A stretch of DNA of 8,335 nucleotides from Candidatus Thorarchaeota archaeon (GTDB lineage: Archaea > Asgardarchaeota > Thorarchaeia > Thorarchaeales > Thorarchaeaceae). Of this stretch, positions 6,106 through 8,335 are shown one piece after another; within the stretch, counting starts at the first letter, position 1, and each line of letters opens with the position of its first letter. The DNA lies in assembly GCA_018238825.1 (NCBI GenBank), contig JABCSP010000086.1, forward strand, positions 1 to 8,335, in the 5' to 3' direction. Position numbers and translations under genes: made by a program. A model generated the notes under the pieces. The model worked only from the letters and a program-made list of their open reading frames with translations. It had not been told where the DNA came from and searched no databases.

Positions 6106-7365
6106 TCAATTAGGATAGTACTTCTTTGGATCCTCTGAATAGATTTTCTCCTCGGTCTTATGAGCTCCAGGTGTATCAAGCTCAATATCTCGTTTTAATG
6201 TACGATCCTCAGATAATATCTCTTGAAATACTTCATTTTGAATGATTAGGCGTTGAACCTCATTGCTACCAGTCCATATTGTTGCTAATCGAGCATCACG
6301 ATACAGACGTTCTATTGGGTATACATCTGTATAACCAATGCCACCTAGAATCTGCATTGCTTCATGAACAGCCATAAAACCAGCTTCAGTTGCGAAAACT
6401 TTCGCTTGAGAAACCTCTTTTCGGCACCATTTACCAGTATCCGCCTTTTTTGCTGCACGATATACAAGACCTCGTGCGGCATCGAGCTGAGTAGTACAGT
6501 CAGCAACTTTAAAGCTGATTCCCTCGAACCTCTTGATTGCACGACCAAATGCCTCTCTTTTGTCAGCATACCTTACTGCAATCTCCATACTAGCTCTGCC
6601 CATTCCTATTGGTCCAGCAGCTGAAGTCAGACGCTCTGGCACCATCATTGCATTGAAGACCGCATTTCCATCATCCAGTTGACCTACCAAATTGGCTTCG
6701 GGTATCTCGATATCTTTCATCACAATCCGAGCGGCTCCCATCCCACGACAACCCATTAGCTCGTATTCTTCCTCAATCTTTACTCCCATGTCACGATCCA
6801 CTAGAAAAGCACTAAGTGATTCATGTGGCTTCGCTTTGAAATTCGTCTTTGCATAAATAATAAAGTAATCAGCACCAACGCCACCTGCAACAAACCGTTT
6901 CTCTCCATTGACAATAAACGAATCACCCTTCTTCACTGCAGTTGTATTAGTACCAAAGAAATCAGATCCGCCCCTAGGTTCTGTGAGTCCTTCACCACAG
7001 ATCTTCTTGCCTTGAAGTGTAGGAAGCAAATATTCCTTCTTCTGTTTCTCAGTACCAAACTTTACAATACCCTCCCCAACAATGCTTGGGAGAGAGTAGG
7101 CGCAACCGAGTGCAATTCCCAAGACACCTAGCTCTTCTACTGCTAGCATCTCAGAAACCCAACCAAGACCTCTTCCCCCATACTCCTTTGGAAATCTCAA
7201 TCCAAGAAGGTTCTCTTTTGCAGCTGCTTTGATGAACTCATAGGGATACTCCTTCTGCTTTCCATCCATTGCAAGAATCATATCTCTGTCTACTTTATCC
7301 CGAATAAATGATCGGACTTCATCTCTAACCCTTCGTTCATCATCAGTGATTACTTCTTCAAACAT
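6106..7365 (-). CDS. Acyl-CoA dehydrogenase family flavoprotein
   Basis: This 419-residue FAD enzyme of the acyl-CoA dehydrogenase family oxidises an acyl-CoA at the alpha-beta bond. Domains in order are the N-terminal helical part (1-120, with FPKEYGGRGLG), the middle beta domain with the FAD/substrate segment GLTEPRGGSD (126-135), and the C-terminal helical part with KREAFGRAI (269-277), QILGGIGY (338-345) and RLYRDAR (353-359). At the usual catalytic position (YEGT in medium/short-chain enzymes) it reads WTGS, with Thr365. A Glu is present at 244 in PERLTSAAGP, the site used by isovaleryl-CoA and long-chain dehydrogenases, so branched-chain or long-chain substrates are plausible (inference). 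A polar tail of about 35 residues ends in KKYYPN. ATG 7365 is preceded by GAGG with 8-base spacing. A ferredoxin gene ends 21 bases upstream on the same strand, so they are probably one operon. Confidence 0.93.
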   Translation of the reverse strand: MFEEVITDDERRVRDEVRSFIRDKVDRDMILAMDGKQKEYPYEFIKAAAKENLLGLRFPKEYGGRGLGWVSEMLAVEELGVLGIALGCAYSLPSIVGEGIVKFGTEKQKKEYLLPTLQGKKICGEGLTEPRGGSDFFGTNTTAVKKGDSFIVNGEKRFVAGGVGADYFIIYAKTNFKAKPHESLSAFLVDRDMGVKIEEEYELMGCRGMGAARIVMKDIEIPEANLVGQLDDGNAVFNAMMVPERLTSAAGPIGMGRASMEIAVRYADKREAFGRAIKRFEGISFKVADCTTQLDAARGLVYRAAKKADTGKWCRKEVSQAKVFATEAGFMAVHEAMQILGGIGYTDVYPIERLYRDARLATIWTGSNEVQRLIIQNEVFQEILSEDRTLKRDIELDTPGAHKTEEKIYSEDPKKYYPN

Positions 7366-7386
7366 TTTCCTAACCTCGCTAGTATA

Positions 7387-7734
7387 CTACTCAGAACTTT
7401 GTAATAAAGATTTGAGGGTGTCCTCAGAACCGCCCTCTCTTTCTATGCTAATTGCCTCTACAGGGCATACTATTTCACACACAAGACATAGTATACATTC
7501 TGATTCATTTAGAGGATCGACAACAGGTCGGTTTCTTTCATCGGTTGTTATTACGAACACATTTGTAGGACAGGCTGTGATGCACTTTGCACAACCATAA
7601 CAGAGGGAAAAATCTACTCCAACAATACTTCCGTGAATCCTTGATGATTCATTATCCTCAAATTGCCATACCGGATGGCCCTCATGCTGACCAATTTTTC
7701 TCCATGTATCCCTGAAGGTCTTGTCTATTGGCAC
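7387..7734 (-). CDS. Zinc-containing double-cluster ferredoxin, Sulfolobus type
   Basis: Residues are counted from the farthest in-frame TTG (7806; 139 aa). The first cluster set is C69-x2-C72-x2-C75-x3-C79-P, the second C104-x2-C107-x2-C110-x3-C114-P, so two 4Fe-4S clusters are expected. The N-terminal part aligns with the Sulfolobus zinc ferredoxin: QHEGHPVW and RIHGSIVGVDF carry His41, His44 and His58, and VVDPLNE carries Asp97, matching its three His and one Asp zinc ligands. Sulfolobus has Asp in the first cluster motif; here it is Cys. I place the start at GTG 7734 (115 aa) because similarity begins just after it, a CTAAAA box lies at about -26 to -31 (leaderless), and TTG 7806 abuts a hairpin without a binding site. 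It likely carries low-potential electrons; the dehydrogenase gene follows within 21 bases. Confidence 0.9.
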   Translation of the reverse strand: MPIDKTFRDTWRKIGQHEGHPVWQFEDNESSRIHGSIVGVDFSLCYGCAKCITACPTNVFVITTDERNRPVVDPLNESECILCLVCEIVCPVEAISIEREGGSEDTLKSLLQSSE

Positions 7735-7759
7735 AAGGACTCTACTTACTTGGTTCCTT

Positions 7760-7765
7760 TTAGAG
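7760..7765 (-). promoter_or_regulatory. Possible TATA box for the ferredoxin-dehydrogenase operon
   Basis: CTAAAA on the minus strand ends about 26 bases before GTG 7734, which fits a leaderless archaeal transcript. Match to consensus is moderate only. Confidence 0.3.
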
Positions 7766-7800
7766 AATTCGAAAACTTGCACTGTGGATAAAGATTGCAA

Positions 7801-7830
7801 GAGCAAGGACAGTCAGATCTGTCCAAGCTC
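7801..7830. repeat. Hairpin between the surface-protein gene and the ferredoxin gene
   Basis: GAGC-AA-GGACAG-TCAGAT-CTGTCC-AA-GCTC forms a six-pair inner stem (7807-7812 with 7819-7824), a symmetric AA/AA internal loop and a four-pair outer stem. It lies 8 bases after the stop of the minus-strand surface protein and upstream of the ferredoxin operon. A T6 tract (7833-7838) follows it on the plus strand, where no gene precedes it. It could be a 3'-end structure for the surface-protein messenger, or a palindromic operator of the ferredoxin operon. Confidence 0.55.
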
Positions 7831-7838
7831 TGTTTTTT

Positions 7839-8335
7839 CTATCGTCGTCTTCTAGATACAATTACTAGAATAATGACTAGTCCAATAATAACACCTGCAG
7901 ACAGAAGCAAGAGTGTATCATCAGGTAATAATGGTTGCAGCAGAATAACTACAACTCCCGCAGTTGCCGTGTTATTCGCCCAATCATACACTGTTATGTT
8001 GAATACGTGTTGACCAAAGCTCAAATCGCTAAACACTATTGTTGTGTTTGAACCAGAAGTGATAGCAATCCGTGTATCGTTGAGAAAGATTTCTGACATT
8101 TGATATCCGGATACTGTATCAGAAACATTCCATTCAATAGTAACAAGTGTACCATTCACAATTGGGTCCATTATATTGATTTCAGGCGAATCTGCATCGA
8201 TTTTCACAACATAATGAGCAGCTTCTTCACCAATATTTCCAACAGAATCAACAGCAACAACATGGTAATACCAAGTCCCACTGGCTATATCTTCAGTGGC
8301 AAGAGTACCATTGGTGGTCGTATAGGTTCCAGTAG
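7839..8335 (-). CDS. Surface protein with Ig/FN3-like repeats and C-terminal membrane anchor (N-terminal part outside window)
   Basis: The reading frame is open to the window's right edge, so the gene is partial; 164 C-terminal residues are visible, and the GTG at 8207 is an internal Val. The visible part starts inside one beta-sandwich repeat with GTWYYHVVAVDSVGN, then a linker with DADSPEI, then a second repeat of about 80 residues closing with NITVYDWANNT. A membrane helix follows (about 24 residues, LLLLSAGVIIGLVIILVIV) and the protein ends SRRRR, so the bulk is outside the cell and the basic tail inside. Seven N-x-S/T sequons precede the helix. Such repeats with VDxxGN signatures are common in large archaeal and bacterial surface proteins that bind other proteins or sugars. 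No sorting motif of the PGF type is seen. The specific role is unknown. Confidence 0.85.
   Translation of the reverse strand, partial: TGTYTTTNGTLATEDIASGTWYYHVVAVDSVGNIGEEAAHYVVKIDADSPEINIMDPIVNGTLVTIEWNVSDTVSGYQMSEIFLNDTRIAITSGSNTTIVFSDLSFGQHVFNITVYDWANNTATAGVVVILLQPLLPDDTLLLLSAGVIIGLVIILVIVSRRRR

Noticed and set aside
6106..7365. Reading the acyl-CoA dehydrogenase as catalytically dead because the YEGT Glu is missing
   Set aside because: Glu244 occupies the alternative catalytic site known from isovaleryl-CoA and long-chain dehydrogenases.
7346..7600. 84-codon plus-strand frame across the ferredoxin-dehydrogenase junction
   Set aside because: It is antisense to two well-supported genes and has no binding site or family features.
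7735..7806. N-terminal extension of the ferredoxin from TTG 7806
   Set aside because: The TTG abuts the 7801-7830 hairpin, lacks a ribosome site, and similarity to zinc ferredoxins begins only after GTG 7734.
7801..7838. Plus-strand intrinsic terminator (hairpin followed by T6)
   Set aside because: The shape fits, but no plus-strand gene precedes it within several kilobases, so I call it a hairpin only.

Overview
The window looks like a piece of an archaeal chromosome, most likely an uncultured Asgard archaeon of the Thorarchaeia type. That placement is inference from gene content, not from a search. The signs are Shine-Dalgarno motifs of the GAGGT/AGGTG kind combined with TATA-like boxes, frequent TTG and GTG starts, a Sulfolobus-type zinc-containing ferredoxin, a short two-HCG-motif zinc protein, and membrane or surface proteins rich in N-glycosylation sequons. 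Base composition is moderately AT-rich and fairly even. I saw no mobile element, CRISPR array, tRNA or rRNA, and no gene-free stretch longer than 300 bases.

Left part, plus strand (1-2609). The 3' end of an alanyl-tRNA synthetase gene comes first. It ends directly after the editing-domain zinc motif and has no DHHA1/C-Ala tail; its sequence style recalls the short AlaRS of CPR bacteria. A two-gene phosphate unit follows: a PhoU-like DUF47 protein and, 17 bases further on, a PiT-family phosphate permease.

Right part, minus strand (2616-8335), convergent with the left part. Reading in the direction of transcription from the right edge: the C-terminal end of a large Ig/FN3-like surface protein with one membrane anchor; a zinc/double-4Fe-4S ferredoxin; an acyl-CoA dehydrogenase 21 bases behind it; a 55-residue zinc protein (too short for most gene callers) followed by a nitroreductase; a small three-helix membrane protein with an acidic tail; a signal-peptide membrane protein joining a glycosylated outer domain to an inner zinc ribbon and winged-helix-like segment; and a metallo-beta-lactamase-fold hydrolase.

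Three themes appear. Phosphate uptake is the DUF47-PiT pair. Redox and lipid/acyl-CoA metabolism is the ferredoxin-acyl-CoA dehydrogenase pair and the zinc protein-nitroreductase pair. The cell surface is represented by the Ig-like protein and the zinc-ribbon membrane protein. The most unusual items are the truncated CPR-like AlaRS, the membrane zinc-ribbon/winged-helix protein, the acyl-CoA dehydrogenase with an isovaleryl-CoA-dehydrogenase-like catalytic site, the zinc ferredoxin with two full cysteine sets, and an MBL hydrolase with one substituted metal ligand.
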